This document shows, in pieces, positions 27,595-37,431 of a stretch of DNA of 64,000 nucleotides (position 1 is the stretch's first letter; each line of letters starts with the position of its first letter). The notes under the pieces were generated by a model. That model was not told the DNA's origin. It searched no databases and saw only the letters and a program-made list of their open reading frames with translations. The stretch is from NCBI RefSeq assembly GCF_004345665.1, contig NZ_SLWR01000001.1, forward strand, positions 744,001 through 808,000, written 5' to 3'. Source of the DNA: Kribbella antiqua (GTDB lineage Bacteria; Actinomycetota; Actinomycetes; Propionibacteriales; Kribbellaceae). The position numbers were made by a program, and so were the translations under genes.

Positions 27595-28490
27595 TGCTGG
27601 CCGAGCCGCAGCTGGACCGTGCGGCTCTGGTGGAGGCGGTCAGGACGTCGTACGGCGTCTCGCCCGTCAGCCTGCGCTTCATACCCGTCGGCTGGACGTC
27701 CGTGAGCTACGAACTACAGACCGACGACACGCGCTACTTCCTCAAGCTCACTGACCAGACGTCTCGTCTGCCCCTGGTGCGCCGCCTCCACGAGCTGGGC
27801 TTCCGCGCTCGACTTCCGTACCCGATGGAGACGCTCGACGGCCGCCTCTCAGCCCACACACCAGCAGGCGAGGCCGTGCTCTCCCCCTTCCTCCCCGGTA
27901 CGACGCCGCCCGGCTGGCCGAGCTGGTCCGACGCCGTACTCGACGAGCTAGGTCGAGCGCTGGCAGACCTGCACGCGACGCCACCGCCAGTGCCGCTCCC
28001 ACAGGAGCAGTTCGCCTTCGACGTCGTACCGGATCTGCCTCGGGCGGTCCTCACTCGGCTGGAGCAGTTGCAGTACGTCGTACGCCGACTGTCGCAACCG
28101 CTCGTCCTGTGCCACACGGACCTGATCGGCGACAACCTGCTCGTCGACGAGGACGGCAGATTGAGTGCGCTGGACTGGGACGACGCCAAGCTCGCGCCAC
28201 CGGAGAGCGACCTTGCGCTGCTCCTGCATGGCGAGCAACCAGTCGACGACCACGCGCTCCGGCGAGTGCTGTCCGTCTACTCCGGACCGCTCGAGATCGA
28301 CCGCTTCGCCTTCTTCCTGCTCCGGCGCTACGCGGAGGACTACTCAGCGCGCGTACGCCGCCTCGAACAGGGTGGGCTATCACCCGCCGATCTCGAGGAG
28401 GCTCGGGCAGGGATGGTCACCTGGGGATCGGCGCAGTGGTCCCGGCTCGACCGGACGCTGGACCTGGTGCGTGCGTCGCTTGATGCATGA
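27594..28490 (+). CDS. aminoglycoside phosphotransferase-family protein
   Basis: 298 residues, APH/choline kinase-like fold. CHTDLIGDNLLVDEDG and LDWDDAKLAPPESDL are the catalytic loop (HxDxxxxN) and the Mg-binding DxD equivalent; the N-lobe has YFLKL with the ATP Lys. The phosphate acceptor is unknown; most members are not drug resistance enzymes. The start overlaps gcdH by one base, so they are co-transcribed. Confidence 0.85.
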   Translation: MLAEPQLDRAALVEAVRTSYGVSPVSLRFIPVGWTSVSYELQTDDTRYFLKLTDQTSRLPLVRRLHELGFRARLPYPMETLDGRLSAHTPAGEAVLSPFLPGTTPPGWPSWSDAVLDELGRALADLHATPPPVPLPQEQFAFDVVPDLPRAVLTRLEQLQYVVRRLSQPLVLCHTDLIGDNLLVDEDGRLSALDWDDAKLAPPESDLALLLHGEQPVDDHALRRVLSVYSGPLEIDRFAFFLLRRYAEDYSARVRRLEQGGLSPADLEEARAGMVTWGSAQWSRLDRTLDLVRASLDA

Positions 28491-28556
28491 GAAAAGAGCG
28501 CCTGGGTACTGTGCGTGAGCAGGGTTACGGAACGTCATCACAGTCAGGAGTCGCTC

Positions 28557-28841
28557 ATGAGGATCGGGGCCGGGATCGCGCTGATCGCGATCGGGGCCAT
28601 CATCGCGTTCGCCATTCGTGATACGTCGGAGTCGCTGAATCTGACCGCCCTCGGAATCATCATCATGCTGGCCGGCGTGGCCGGGATCTGGGTGTCGTAC
28701 CAGATCGCCAACCCGCGACGGCGCAGCGAGCACAAGGTGCTCGATCCGTCGGTGGAGAAGCAGTACCGGACCACTCCGCCGGAGCAGGTGGCCACCCGCC
28801 CGATCGACGTCACCCCAACCCATCTGCGCGACGAGGAGTGA
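28557..28841 (+). CDS. small DUF6458-type membrane protein
   Basis: 94 residues. Two hydrophobic segments, IGAGIALIAIGAIIAFAI (2-19) and LTALGIIIMLAGVAGIWVSY (about 29-48), then a basic hydrophilic tail. This matches the small actinobacterial DUF6458 family of unknown function. CAGGAG lies eight bases before the ATG. Its 3' end overlaps the convergent GNAT gene by 32 bases. Confidence 0.8.
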   Translation: MRIGAGIALIAIGAIIAFAIRDTSESLNLTALGIIIMLAGVAGIWVSYQIANPRRRSEHKVLDPSVEKQYRTTPPEQVATRPIDVTPTHLRDEE

Positions 28842-29322
28842 GCTTCTTCAGCAGGTAGTCGCAAGCGTCGTTGTGAGTACGCACGACGACGCCTGCGGCA
28901 TCTTGCTCGGTCCAGGTGTCGACGACCTGAGAGCCAGGCCACTGCCGGTAGCCGAGGCGTTCATAGAGGCGGCGTGCGGCGGGGTTGTCCGGTTCGACGG
29001 CCAGGCCGATGGCGTTGCGGCCCCAGTCTGTGGCCAGCGCCTCGGCGGCGCGGATGATCGCCGTACCGATGCCTTGGTTCTGGACATAGGCGTGCAGGGC
29101 GTTGATCTCGACCGGATCGTCGGCCGCGCGGACTTCGGCGTACTTCGACTGGCGCAGGAGCATGGTGTGACCGACGACCTCGCCGTCGCGATGCGCGAGC
29201 AGGAACAGGCCGTCACCGTGTTCCTGGGTCTCCCAGCGGGCGCGGAGGTGATGCTGGGTCACGGGTCCGGCCGTGGCGATCAGCCGGTCGACGTCCGCGC
29301 GGGTGGCGGGTTTGATGTCCAT
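28810..29322 (-). CDS. GNAT family N-acetyltransferase
   Basis: 170 residues, a standard single-domain GNAT: INALHAYVQNQGIGTAII holds the CoA loop (Q-x-x-G-I-G-T/x-A) and NPAARRLYERLGYRQW the C-terminal signature. Minus-strand TACGGT (29334-29329) is six bases from the ATG, so the transcript is probably leaderless. The acceptor is unknown. The frame runs far upstream inside rny, but this is shadow sequence. Confidence 0.85.
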   Translation of the reverse strand: MDIKPATRADVDRLIATAGPVTQHHLRARWETQEHGDGLFLLAHRDGEVVGHTMLLRQSKYAEVRAADDPVEINALHAYVQNQGIGTAIIRAAEALATDWGRNAIGLAVEPDNPAARRLYERLGYRQWPGSQVVDTWTEQDAAGVVVRTHNDACDYLLKKLTPRRADGLG

Positions 29323-29415
29323 CTCCCGACCGTAGCGATCCGCGCCGCATGAGCCGACCGAATTTAAGGGTGACTGAAGGCACGGTCCTAGGGTGGAGGA
29401 CGAGGGGTGATCACG

Positions 29416-29787
29416 ATGGACAGGAATCGGGAACTGCTGGAGCGGCTGTGGCCGATGGACGGGCAGCTGGCCTTGTCGGCGGAGGCGGAGCACGAGCTGC
29501 GGGCCGAGGACTACGTACTGGAGATGCCTCAGTCCGGTGAGCGGATCGTCGGGCGGGACAAGATGCGGGCGATGCAGCAGGAATACCCGAATCCGCCGTC
29601 GATCGAGGTCCAGCGCATCACCGGCGCCGGCGACCACTTCGTCCTCGTCGGCCGCTCGGACTACGGCGGCGACATCTACTACGTGGCGAACATCGTCGAG
29701 TTCAAGGACGGCCGGATCGCCCGCGAGACCAGGATCTACGGCTCGCCGTTCGATCCACCCGAATGGCGGTCGAAGTACGCCGAGTAG
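29416..29787 (+). CDS. SnoaL-like (NTF2 fold) protein
   Basis: 123 residues with the cone-shaped NTF2 fold pattern: helix RELLERLWPMDGQL, AEDYVLEMPQSGERIVGRD, then beta strands ending FKDGRIARETRIYG. Such proteins are isomerases, cyclases or stress-linked binders; no catalytic set is obvious. The -10 hexamer TAGGGT at 29389-29394 puts the transcript start near 29401, which favours the ATG at 29416 with GAGGGG upstream over the GTG at 29407. Confidence 0.8.
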   Translation: MDRNRELLERLWPMDGQLALSAEAEHELRAEDYVLEMPQSGERIVGRDKMRAMQQEYPNPPSIEVQRITGAGDHFVLVGRSDYGGDIYYVANIVEFKDGRIARETRIYGSPFDPPEWRSKYAE

Positions 29788-29801
29788 TTGCCTCAAGCAA
29801 T

Positions 29802-31577
29802 CTACTTGGCGACCTCGGTGGCGCGGGACTCGCGGACGACGGTGACCCGGATCTGGCCCGGGTACGTGAGCTCCTCCTCGACCTGCTTGGCGATGTCGCG
29901 CGCCATCACCTGCGCCGCGATGTCGTCGACCGCATCCGGCAGCACCATCACCCGGATCTCCCGGCCGGCCTGCATCGCGAACACCTTCTCGACCCCGTCG
30001 TGGTGCATCGCGATCTCCTCCAGCCGCTCGAGCCGCTGCACGTACGCCTCCAGCGACTCGCGCCGCGCACCCGGCCGGCCACCGCTGACCGCGTCCGCCG
30101 CCTGGGTGAGCACCGCCTCGACGGTCCGCACCTCGACCTCGTTGTGGTGCGCCTCGATGCAGTGCACGACGTCGTCGTTCTCGCCCCACTTGCGGGCCAG
30201 CTCTGCCCCGACGATCGCGTGGCTGCCCTCGGACTCGTGCGTGAGCGCCTTGCCGATGTCGTGCAGGAACGCGCCGCGCTTGCACAGCTTCGGATCCAAC
30301 CCGAGCTCGGCCGCCATCATGCCCGCGATGTGCGCCGACTCGACCAGATGCTTGAGCACGTTCTGCCCGTACGACGTCCGGTAGCGCAGCAGGCCCATCG
30401 TCCGCGCGAGCTCCGGGTGCAGGTCCGTGATACCGACCTCGGCCATCGCGTCCTCGGCCGCCCGCTCGCACAGCTCGGCGACCTCACCCTTGCTGCGTTC
30501 GTAGATCTCCTCGATCCGGCTCGGGTGGATGCGTCCGTCCAGCACCAGCGAATCCAGCGTCAGCCGTGCGGTCTCCCGCCGTACCGGATCGAAGCAGGAC
30601 AGCAGCACCGCCTCCGGGGTGTCGTCGATGATCAGGTTGACCCCGGTCGTCTGCTCGAACGACCGGATGTTGCGACCCTCCCGGCCGATGATCCGGCCCT
30701 TCATGTCGTCGCTTGGCAGATGTACGACGGAGACGACCGACTCGCTGGTCTGCTCCGACGCCAGCCGCTGCACCGCGCCAGTGATGATCTTGCGGGCCTT
30801 CGTCTCGCCCTCATCCAGCGCCTGACGCTCGATATCGCGGACGATCGCGTGCGCGTGCCGCTTCGCCTCCGCCTCGATGGCGGCGACCAGCTCGGCCTTG
30901 GCCTGCTCGCTGGTCAGATTCGCGACGCCTTCCAGGATCCGGCGGCGCTCGTCCTCCAGGTCGCGGATCTCGGCCTTGCGCCGGTCCAGCTCGGCCAGTT
31001 GCGCGGTCAGCTCGGTCTGGCGTTCCTCGATCGCGCGGTGCTGCTCGTCGAGACGCTCCTCCCGCTCGGTCAGCCGGTGCTCGCGACGTTCCATCTCCAG
31101 CCGTTGCTCACGCAGGTCGTCGCGGATCGACTGCGCCTCCGACTCGGCTTCCCGCCGTAAGTCGGACGCCCGCTGCTCGGCCTCACGCCGTACCTCCGAG
31201 GCCCTGTCCTCCGCGGCCCGGCGGATCTCCTCGGCCCGCTGCTCGGCCGCCTCCGCCCTCACCCGCAGTACGGCGGCTTCCTCCTCGGCCTGGCGACGGA
31301 CCAGCTCGGCCGCGGACTTGGCATGCGCGGCGACGGTCGCAGCCTCCACCTGTGCCTCGGCGGCCGACGTGTCGACCGCCTTGCGGCGCGACAGGGTGAA
31401 AGCGATCCACGCCAGGAGTCCGGTGATGATCACGCCGATCACGACCAGGCCGATGGACGCTGGTGGCGGCGGGGCCGCGAGTACGTGGGAGGCCGTCGCA
31501 GCGGCCGTCGGATCGGCCGCCGTTCCGGCAGCCGTTTCGGCAGGGAAGGACACTAGCGGCAGGGACGCGATCGACAT
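29802..31577 (-). CDS. rny: ribonuclease Y
   Basis: 591 residues, longer than most RNase Y (about 520) because of a 40-residue Ala/Pro-rich N-terminus. Then a membrane anchor (IGLVVIGVIITGLLAWIAF), a long Glu/Arg-rich coiled coil, a KH domain (MKGRIIGREGRNIRSFEQ) and an HD domain (FLHDIGKALTHE). It is the endoribonuclease that starts mRNA decay at the membrane. Upstream lies an unusually long gene-free region. Confidence 0.96.
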   Translation of the reverse strand: MSIASLPLVSFPAETAAGTAADPTAAATASHVLAAPPPPASIGLVVIGVIITGLLAWIAFTLSRRKAVDTSAAEAQVEAATVAAHAKSAAELVRRQAEEEAAVLRVRAEAAEQRAEEIRRAAEDRASEVRREAEQRASDLRREAESEAQSIRDDLREQRLEMERREHRLTEREERLDEQHRAIEERQTELTAQLAELDRRKAEIRDLEDERRRILEGVANLTSEQAKAELVAAIEAEAKRHAHAIVRDIERQALDEGETKARKIITGAVQRLASEQTSESVVSVVHLPSDDMKGRIIGREGRNIRSFEQTTGVNLIIDDTPEAVLLSCFDPVRRETARLTLDSLVLDGRIHPSRIEEIYERSKGEVAELCERAAEDAMAEVGITDLHPELARTMGLLRYRTSYGQNVLKHLVESAHIAGMMAAELGLDPKLCKRGAFLHDIGKALTHESEGSHAIVGAELARKWGENDDVVHCIEAHHNEVEVRTVEAVLTQAADAVSGGRPGARRESLEAYVQRLERLEEIAMHHDGVEKVFAMQAGREIRVMVLPDAVDDIAAQVMARDIAKQVEEELTYPGQIRVTVVRESRATEVAK

Positions 31578-32418
31578 CGGCGTCTCCCCTCATCGAGTCG
31601 CGCACCGGGCGGGACTTTGGCGTCGGTCGAAGGGATTCGCCACTTGTGCGGTCGGCGGAAGGTGCAGCTGTCCGACGGTACGGCTGACCGCACCACCGGT
31701 ACCGGCGGTGCATTCATTGCTGCCGTTACGGCTCGCGGTGTCCGGTGTGCCGACCTGCCGGCGCCTGACTCGGCAGTCCCCAGAATTGCCGGTCCCGAGC
31801 AATCGGCCACAGCACACTCGCTGTCCGTGCTCGTTGGCCGCCGCCACCGTCGGACCCGCCCATCGCGGTTCCGTCTATCCGACGGCGGTGCGAGTCGCCG
31901 TCGTCCGTCCTTCAGCTCGGTCGAGCGTCGTTTCGTGTCTTCTCTCCGGCCGGTCGGCCGGTGATCAACCGGCCCGCCGGTGCTATATCCGCCACCGTCA
32001 GGTGGAGTGATCCCTCACTGATTCCGAGGCTAGGCGTGCCCCCCTAGCCGGTCAAGACGGACACTCACACCCCAGCCCACCTATCACTACGCGTTCTCCC
32101 CCCACCTATTTCCGTCATCCCGCGACCAAGTCGCGTATCCCCCACACCGCCCTCCTCTCACCTCAACCGGTTCATCCACCAACCCCCAACCGGCCCTGTC
32201 CCCAAGAATCACCGGCCGCCGGCACCCCACCCGGCGCCGGGTGGCAAGCCCGCCGCCAGTTACCGCCCGCCGCGCCGGACGCCGTGCGCGCAACCCGGCA
32301 CTAGATGCCAAGCACGCCACCTGTGCCGACCGCCGCGTCCTTGCTCCGGCTGTGTGCCCGCCCCAGTCGGGCGGCTGCGGGGTGTGCAGCGGTACTGCGG
32401 CTGCGGGTGCGGTGGTTA
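31578..32418. other. 841-bp gap upstream of rny with palindromes, no gene recognised
   Basis: No open frame here is protein-like. Features seen: hairpin GGCTAGG/CCTAGCC (32028-32034 and 32043-32049) and AGTGA-TCCC-TCACT (32006-32019), hairpin CGCGAC-CAA-GTCGCG (32121-32135), and an 18-bp perfect palindrome CCACCCGGCGCCGGGTGG (32227-32244). From 32050 to 32220 the plus strand is C/A/T-rich with very little G, unlike the coding DNA around it. It may hold the rny leader, an sRNA, or terminators. Confidence 0.5.
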
Positions 32419-33162
32419 CTAGTCGCGTGGACCGGGGAGGCCGCCCTCTGACTCGTTGGAGGGTTCGGGGTCGCCGTCGGTCCGACCAGTGACGGTGCCA
32501 CCAGTCTGCGTGCCCTCCGGCCGTGATCCAGCCGAACTGCTGGGCTCCGCCGACGGATCAGGCGTCTCACCGCCCACAACTCCCCCGCCACCAGACTCAG
32601 GTGCGCGCCCACCCCCAGGCGCAGCCACATTCCCACCCGACCCCCCAGCCTGCCCCGAAGCATCCGGAGCCCCATCCCCAGTCCCCGTCTCCTCCTCCGG
32701 CCCTGAACTAGTACTCACAGTCCCCTCAGCCGACGCCTCATCGCCACCAGCCCCCGCACCAGACGCCTCACCGCTCGCCTGCTCCCCGGCTGACTGCTCC
32801 TGCGCGGACGTCTCTCCGCTCGCCTGCTCCGCGGCTAACTGCTCAGCGCTCGATTGCTTCTGCGCGGACGTCTCGCCGCTTGGCTGTTCTTCCGATGCCG
32901 ACCCTGCGGTTGGGTCCTGCCCGGACGGTTCGGTGGATGGGGCTTGTTCGGTGGGTGGCTGGGATGAGGCGCCGGCGCCGGACTGGGAATCTACGTACTT
33001 GCCGACCTTCTCCTGGACGGAGTCGACCTTCTCGGCGTATTTCCCGCCGGTCTGCTTGTCGATCAGATCTCCGGCCTTCTCCACGCCGGCCTTGATCTTG
33101 TCCGGGTTCTGCTTGACGACATTCCGGAGCCAGTTCTTCGCCTGTTCCTGGAAATCGTTCAT
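32419..33162 (-). CDS. MT0933-like (Rv0909-type) antitoxin-family protein with long disordered tail
   Basis: 247 residues. The first about 50 residues (NPDKIKAGVEKAGDLIDKQT, GGKYAEKVDSVQEKVGKYV) match the MT0933_antitox family of small actinobacterial proteins. The remaining about 190 residues are Ser/Gly/Glu/Gln-rich with imperfect repeats such as SGETSAQEQSAGEQASGE, and have no hydrophobic core. Family members usually end after the first domain. ATG at 33162 has GGAGGG upstream. No toxin gene lies beside it, so the antitoxin label is only by family. Confidence 0.75.
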   Translation of the reverse strand: MNDFQEQAKNWLRNVVKQNPDKIKAGVEKAGDLIDKQTGGKYAEKVDSVQEKVGKYVDSQSGAGASSQPPTEQAPSTEPSGQDPTAGSASEEQPSGETSAQKQSSAEQLAAEQASGETSAQEQSAGEQASGEASGAGAGGDEASAEGTVSTSSGPEEETGTGDGAPDASGQAGGSGGNVAAPGGGRAPESGGGGVVGGETPDPSAEPSSSAGSRPEGTQTGGTVTGRTDGDPEPSNESEGGLPGPRD

Positions 33163-33269
33163 TGCACCCTCCGCGGTGTCAGGGGCGGATCGACGAAAAA
33201 TCCCAGCCTACGGACCGGCCAAAACACCGACCCACTTCGCATGACACACCGTGACCCCCCACCCGTCAA

Positions 33270-33660
33270 CGCCCCTCGCCGTACGACCCCACCGCCAACA
33301 CCCCGCGCCATACAAACGCTCTCCGCGCCCTCGCCGTACAGCCACACCGCCCACACCCCTCGCCCGACGACCACACGGCCAACACCGCTCGCGGTACGAA
33401 ACGCTATCCGCGCCCCCTCGCCATACAGCCACGCCGCCAACACCTCTCGCCGTATGGGCACCGCTTTCAACGCCGCTAGCTGCACGACCACACTGCCGGC
33501 GCCCTTCGCCGTACGGGCACCGCTTTCAACGCCAGTCGCCGTACTGACACACTGTCGGCGACCTCCCGCATGGACGCGTGTGAGGCGCCCGTCGCAGTAC
33601 GGACGCGCTGTGAGCGAGCTTCGCCGTACTGCTCGGCGCTGCAGCGAATCGAGGCGAACA
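33270..33660. repeat. degenerate 29-bp minisatellite, about 13 units
   Basis: The core CTCGCCGTAC and variants recur with the core T at 33282, 33311, 33337, 33366, 33395, 33424, 33453, 33483, 33512, 33542, 33571, 33598 and 33627, mostly 29 bases apart. The second half of each unit resembles CACACCGCCAACACC. Units 2/5, 3/6 and 7/9 are pairwise most alike, a higher-order pattern. 29 is not a multiple of three, so a coding repeat is unlikely. There is no constant repeat with unique spacers, so it is not CRISPR. The rest of the 33163-33687 gap is featureless. Confidence 0.8.
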
Positions 33661-33687
33661 GCCGATGCGTGCACCGTGGCGACGGGC

Positions 33688-34080
33688 CTACCTACCCTCG
33701 AGCTGCGCCTTCGCCAGATGCGGTGGTGCGAAGACGAGCCAGCCGTCGAGGAGTGCTTCGCTCAAAACCGGCTCGGAGACCTTGTCGAGTTCGATCAGTA
33801 CGGCGGCGTAGTTGTCGAAATGCGGGATCGTGAAGAACCCGTCATCCGCCCGTGCAGCAAGTACCGCTTCCTTCTCCGCGAGATCCTCAACGCGGATCGC
33901 CAGGATCGGCTCACCCGGCGGGGTTTCGTCACCGAAGCGCCGCAGATCCGCCTTGCTGAACGGCCGTTCCCACGCATAGGCCTTGCCGCCGACCGCCCAC
34001 GTCCGGTGGCCATGCCGCGTCGTCTCCACCGTCTCCGGCAACGCCCCGACCAACCGCTCCACATCCTCGAACGTCGCCAT
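33688..34080 (-). CDS. MmcQ/YjbR family DNA-binding-like protein
   Basis: 130 residues: [20 protein letters not shown], then [20 protein letters not shown] and [14 protein letters not shown] are typical of the YjbR/MmcQ fold, which resembles a double-wing DNA-binding domain. The function is unknown in this family. The ATG at 34080 matches the normal family start; an upstream extension is not conserved-looking. It stands alone between the recA-recX terminator hairpin and the minisatellite. Confidence 0.85.
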   Translation of the reverse strand: MATFEDVERLVGALPETVETTRHGHRTWAVGGKAYAWERPFSKADLRRFGDETPPGEPILAIRVEDLAEKEAVLAARADDGFFTIPHFDNYAAVLIELDKVSEPVLSEALLDGWLVFAPPHLAKAQLEGR

Positions 34081-34124
34081 GCCGATCACGCTACTCGGCC
34101 CCCTCACCCGGTGGAACAACGACG

Positions 34125-34157
34125 CCGCCTCGGGCGGGGACGTGTAGCCCGAGGCGG
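34125..34157 (-). terminator. hairpin downstream of recX
   Basis: CCGCCTCGGGC (34125-34135) and GCCCGAGGCGG (34147-34157) form a perfect 11-bp stem with an 11-base loop, about 135 bases beyond the recX stop. It likely ends the recA-recX transcript before the MmcQ gene. Confidence 0.55.
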
Positions 34158-34292
34158 GGCTGGTCGGATTTAGCCGCAACGTGTGGGGTGTCGCCGCGAG
34201 GGCTAGGACAACTCCTTGGGACCTCGGACATGAAATAGATCCTCGCCGTACACCAGATCGAACATGCCGGGACCGGACTCGGGTCCGAGGGG

Positions 34293-36212
34293 TCAGTCGG
34301 GCTCGAGGCCGGAGGAGTCCAGGAGGGGGAGCTCTTCGTGGGTGGCGGACAGTTCTTGCTTGACGATGGTTATGGCCAAACCGCCGGGGTACCCCTTGCG
34401 GGCGAGCATGCCGAGCAGCCGGCGCATCGCAACCTCCCGCTCCAGGGACCGCATGGACTTGAGCTTGCGGCGAACCAGGGCTCGAGCGGTTTCCTCCTCC
34501 TGCTCCGGATCCAACTCATCCAGCGCGTCGCGGGCCAGCTGATCATCCACTCCCCGGCGGCGCAGCTCCTGAGCCAGCGCACGTTTACCAAGCCCACGCC
34601 CACGGTGCCGAGATTCGACCCACGCATTCGCGAACGCCGCGTCATCGATCAGCCCGACCTCGGTAAACCGGTCGAGCACCTCGTCCGCGACCTCGTCGGG
34701 GATCTTCCGCTCCGCCAGCAGCCCAGCCAACTCAGCACGGCTCCGAGGCTGCCCCGTCAACTTGTCCAGCAAAATCGTCCGAGCCGCCGAATGCGGATCG
34801 GCCGCCTGATCCAGCTCAGGATCCATCGGCTGGTCCGGCCCATCCGCCGTCCGCTTTCTTCCCCGCCGAGACCCACCAAACTCCCGCCGCCGCACCACCC
34901 GCCGGCTTCCACCCCCAGCCCCGCCGCCCCCACGCCGGCCCCCACCGCCATCCCCAGCCCGCTGTCCCACATGCCCAGCGTCATCCGCATTCGCATCCCC
35001 AGGCGCCATACGCTCGCCGATTTCACCCAACACCCGAGCGTCACCCAGACGCCCAGCGTTAGCCGCACGCCCACCACCCCCAGGCGTCGCAGGCTCCCCT
35101 ACATCACCCGACACGCCATCCTCACCACGGCGCCCAGCGCCAGCCGCACCCTCACGCTCAGGTGTCCGACGGCCGCCTACCTCACCCAACACGCCAGCGT
35201 CAGCCCGACGGTCAGCGCCAGCCGCAAGATGATTCGTGAGCGCAGGCTTCAGGTGCTCGCCTGTCGCATCCCGAGCTTCATCCCCCACCCCATGCTCGAC
35301 CTGACCAGCTCGATCAACTGTGGCGGGAACGCCGGCTCGGTCGGGTGTGGCGGGAAGCTGTGGCTGGTGTGGCGTGCCGTCAGCCGACCCGTCGTCCGGG
35401 TCGGCCCATGGGTCGTAAGGCTTCGCGTCGGACCTACGACCTCGTGACGAACTGGAGGACGGCGCCTCATCGTCAGCGAAGGCCTTCGCTGCCGCCCATC
35501 GGTCGGCCGCCTCCGAAGCTCCTCGAGCTCCGCCGGTACGCCCCGCGCCACGAGACTCCCCGCGCTCATCCGGCGCGACGTCCTCTCCGTCTCCCCAAGG
35601 ATCCGCGGACTGCGCCATCCGCCGGGATCCGCCCGTACGCCCGGCCCCACGAGACTCGGGATGCTCATGCGACGCGACGTCCGCTGCGTCTCCCCACGGA
35701 TCCGCCTCCTGCGGGTTCCGCTGGGTTCCGCCGGTACGACGGCGACCGGGCTTCGGGTGAGCGTCGGGCGCAGCATCTGCGCCGTCGTTCCAGGGATCTG
35801 CGGTTCCGGGGGTTCGACGGATTCTGCCGACACGGTGGTTTGCGCGGCCCGACTGAGATGGATCGTCGCTTGCTTCGTCCCAAGGGTCGTCCGGGTCCGC
35901 AGCGCGCCTGATTCCGCCGGCAGTACGGCGAGGTGGACGCGAGGAGGACGCCTCCTCGGGTACGGCCTCGGACGCATCGGGCTGTGGATCGGCGGAGGTC
36001 CGTCCGCCGGCCGGTAGGCGACGCGGGTTGGCCGTGGATGGCTGGGAGTTGTCCGTGGTTGACGAGGTGGCGCTTGGCCCTTGGGCCAGTAGGGATCGGG
36101 CGAGGGCCAAGCGCTCGTCGTGGGGTAGGGACAGTGCCGCGGGAGCAGCGTCGTCGGCAGGTGAGTGCCGAGGAGCGCTGCTGCCCGCGGCGGGTCGATC
36201 AGAAGTCGACAT
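34293..36212 (-). CDS. recX: RecX regulator with about 470-residue repetitive N-terminal extension
   Basis: 639 residues; RecX is normally 150-200. The C-terminal about 170 residues are Rec[41 protein letters not shown] and [18 protein letters not shown]. Before that is a low-complexity, charged region with 32-33-residue repeats built on [10 protein letters not shown] and GRTGGSRR, then a second set of Gly/Glu/Arg repeats of 22-26 residues containing VLGE-GER elements. The ATG overlaps recA by 14 bases, so the start is in a coupled position and the extension appears translated. RecX inhibits RecA filaments; the extension may be a disordered tether. Confidence 0.85.
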   Translation of the reverse strand: MSTSDRPAAGSSAPRHSPADDAAPAALSLPHDERLALARSLLAQGPSATSSTTDNSQPSTANPRRLPAGGRTSADPQPDASEAVPEEASSSRPPRRTAGGIRRAADPDDPWDEASDDPSQSGRANHRVGRIRRTPGTADPWNDGADAAPDAHPKPGRRRTGGTQRNPQEADPWGDAADVASHEHPESRGAGRTGGSRRMAQSADPWGDGEDVAPDERGESRGAGRTGGARGASEAADRWAAAKAFADDEAPSSSSSRGRRSDAKPYDPWADPDDGSADGTPHQPQLPATPDRAGVPATVDRAGQVEHGVGDEARDATGEHLKPALTNHLAAGADRRADAGVLGEVGGRRTPEREGAAGAGRRGEDGVSGDVGEPATPGGGGRAANAGRLGDARVLGEIGERMAPGDANADDAGHVGQRAGDGGGGRRGGGGAGGGSRRVVRRREFGGSRRGRKRTADGPDQPMDPELDQAADPHSAARTILLDKLTGQPRSRAELAGLLAERKIPDEVADEVLDRFTEVGLIDDAAFANAWVESRHRGRGLGKRALAQELRRRGVDDQLARDALDELDPEQEEETARALVRRKLKSMRSLEREVAMRRLLGMLARKGYPGGLAITIVKQELSATHEELPLLDSSGLEPD

Positions 36213-37272
36213 CGACCTCGACCGGCGCGCCGGCGTCGGCGGGCTGGTCCACGGTGGCCCCGATGCCCATCTTCTCCTTGATCTTCTTCTCCAGCTCGTT
36301 GGCCAGATCCGGGTTGTCGCGCAGGAAGTTCCGCGCGTTCTCCCGGCCCTGGCCGAGCTGGTCGCTCTCGTAGGTGAACCAGGCGCCGGCCTTGCGGACG
36401 AAGCCCTGCTCCACGCCGAGGTCCAGCAGGCTGCCCTCGCGGCTGATGCCCTGACCGTAGATGATGTCGAACTCGGCCTGCTTGAACGGCGGGGCCACCT
36501 TGTTCTTCACGACCTTCACCCGGGTCCGGTTGCCGACGAAGTCGGTACCGTCCTTCAGCGACTCGATCCGGCGGACGTCCAGCCGGACCGAGGCGTAGAA
36601 CTTCAGCGCCCGGCCACCGGTCGTGGTCTCCGGCGAGCCGAACATGACGCCGATCTTCTCGCGCAGCTGGTTGATGAAGATCGCCGTCGTCCCGGTGCCG
36701 TTGACCGCGCCGGTCATCTTCCGCAGCGCCTGGCTCATCAGCCGGGCCTGCAGACCGACGTGGCTGTCACCCATCTCGCCCTCGATCTCGGCCCGTGGCA
36801 CCAGCGCGGCCACCGAGTCGATCACCACGATGTCGATCGCGCCGGAGCGGACCAGCATGTCGGCGATCTCCAGCGCCTGCTCACCGGAGTCGGGCTGCGA
36901 GACCAGCAGCGCGTCGGTGTCGACGCCCAGCTTCCGCGCGTACTCCGGGTCGAGCGCGTGCTCGGCGTCGATGAAGGCCGCGATCCCGCCGGCCCGCTGC
37001 GCGTTGGCGACCGCGTGCAGCGCGACTGTCGTCTTACCCGAGGACTCTGGGCCGTAGATCTCCACCACCCGGCCGCGGGGCAGGCCGCCGATCCCGAGCG
37101 CGACGTCGAGCGCGATCGAGCCGGTCGGGATGACCTCGATCGGAGCCCTGCCCTGCTCGCCCAGCCGCATCACGGCACCCTTGCCACACTGCCGCTCGAT
37201 CTGCGTCAGCGCGGTCGCCAGCGCCTTCTCCCGATCCGCCGCCGCGCGTTCCGCACTCGCTGCACCAGCCAT
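36199..37272 (-). CDS. recA: recombinase RecA
   Basis: 357 residues. Walker A GPESSGKT at 74-81, Walker [15 protein letters not shown]-binding loop [20 protein letters not shown] and the [14 protein letters not shown] segment. No intein. It forms filaments on ssDNA for recombination and SOS induction. ATG at 37272 with AGGTGG upstream. An SOS box lies about 170 bases upstream within a candidate promoter. Confidence 0.98.
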   Translation of the reverse strand: MAGAASAERAAADREKALATALTQIERQCGKGAVMRLGEQGRAPIEVIPTGSIALDVALGIGGLPRGRVVEIYGPESSGKTTVALHAVANAQRAGGIAAFIDAEHALDPEYARKLGVDTDALLVSQPDSGEQALEIADMLVRSGAIDIVVIDSVAALVPRAEIEGEMGDSHVGLQARLMSQALRKMTGAVNGTGTTAIFINQLREKIGVMFGSPETTTGGRALKFYASVRLDVRRIESLKDGTDFVGNRTRVKVVKNKVAPPFKQAEFDIIYGQGISREGSLLDLGVEQGFVRKAGAWFTYESDQLGQGRENARNFLRDNPDLANELEKKIKEKMGIGATVDQPADAGAPVEVDVDF

Positions 37273-37431
37273 GTGACTGCCACCTGACCCATCTGCTAAT
37301 CGGGGCCGCTGTCTCAGCCGCCCGAAGGAATTTCGTTGTCGCCAGAGAAGGTATTGGTCACGTCGGACAGTTTTCGTCGCCACTTCGAATCTGTGGACAA
37401 CTCGGCCGGTCCGGCGAGACCCATCGGCACC

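Noticed and set aside
32028..32120. 6C RNA
   Set aside because: There are two C-rich runs, one beside a hairpin, but I cannot match the two-hairpin consensus; a covariance-model search would decide.
32301..32675. Extra minus-strand gene overlapping the MT0933-like 3' end
   Set aside because: Out-of-frame shadow of the low-complexity tail with no recognisable features.
33270..33660. CRISPR array
   Set aside because: The whole unit repeats with drift; there are no constant repeats with unique spacers and no cas genes nearby.
33159..33674. 171-codon open frame on the minus strand across the 29-bp repeats
   Set aside because: The repeat period is not a multiple of three, so successive units are read in different frames, and the product has no family features; it also runs into the MT0933-like start.
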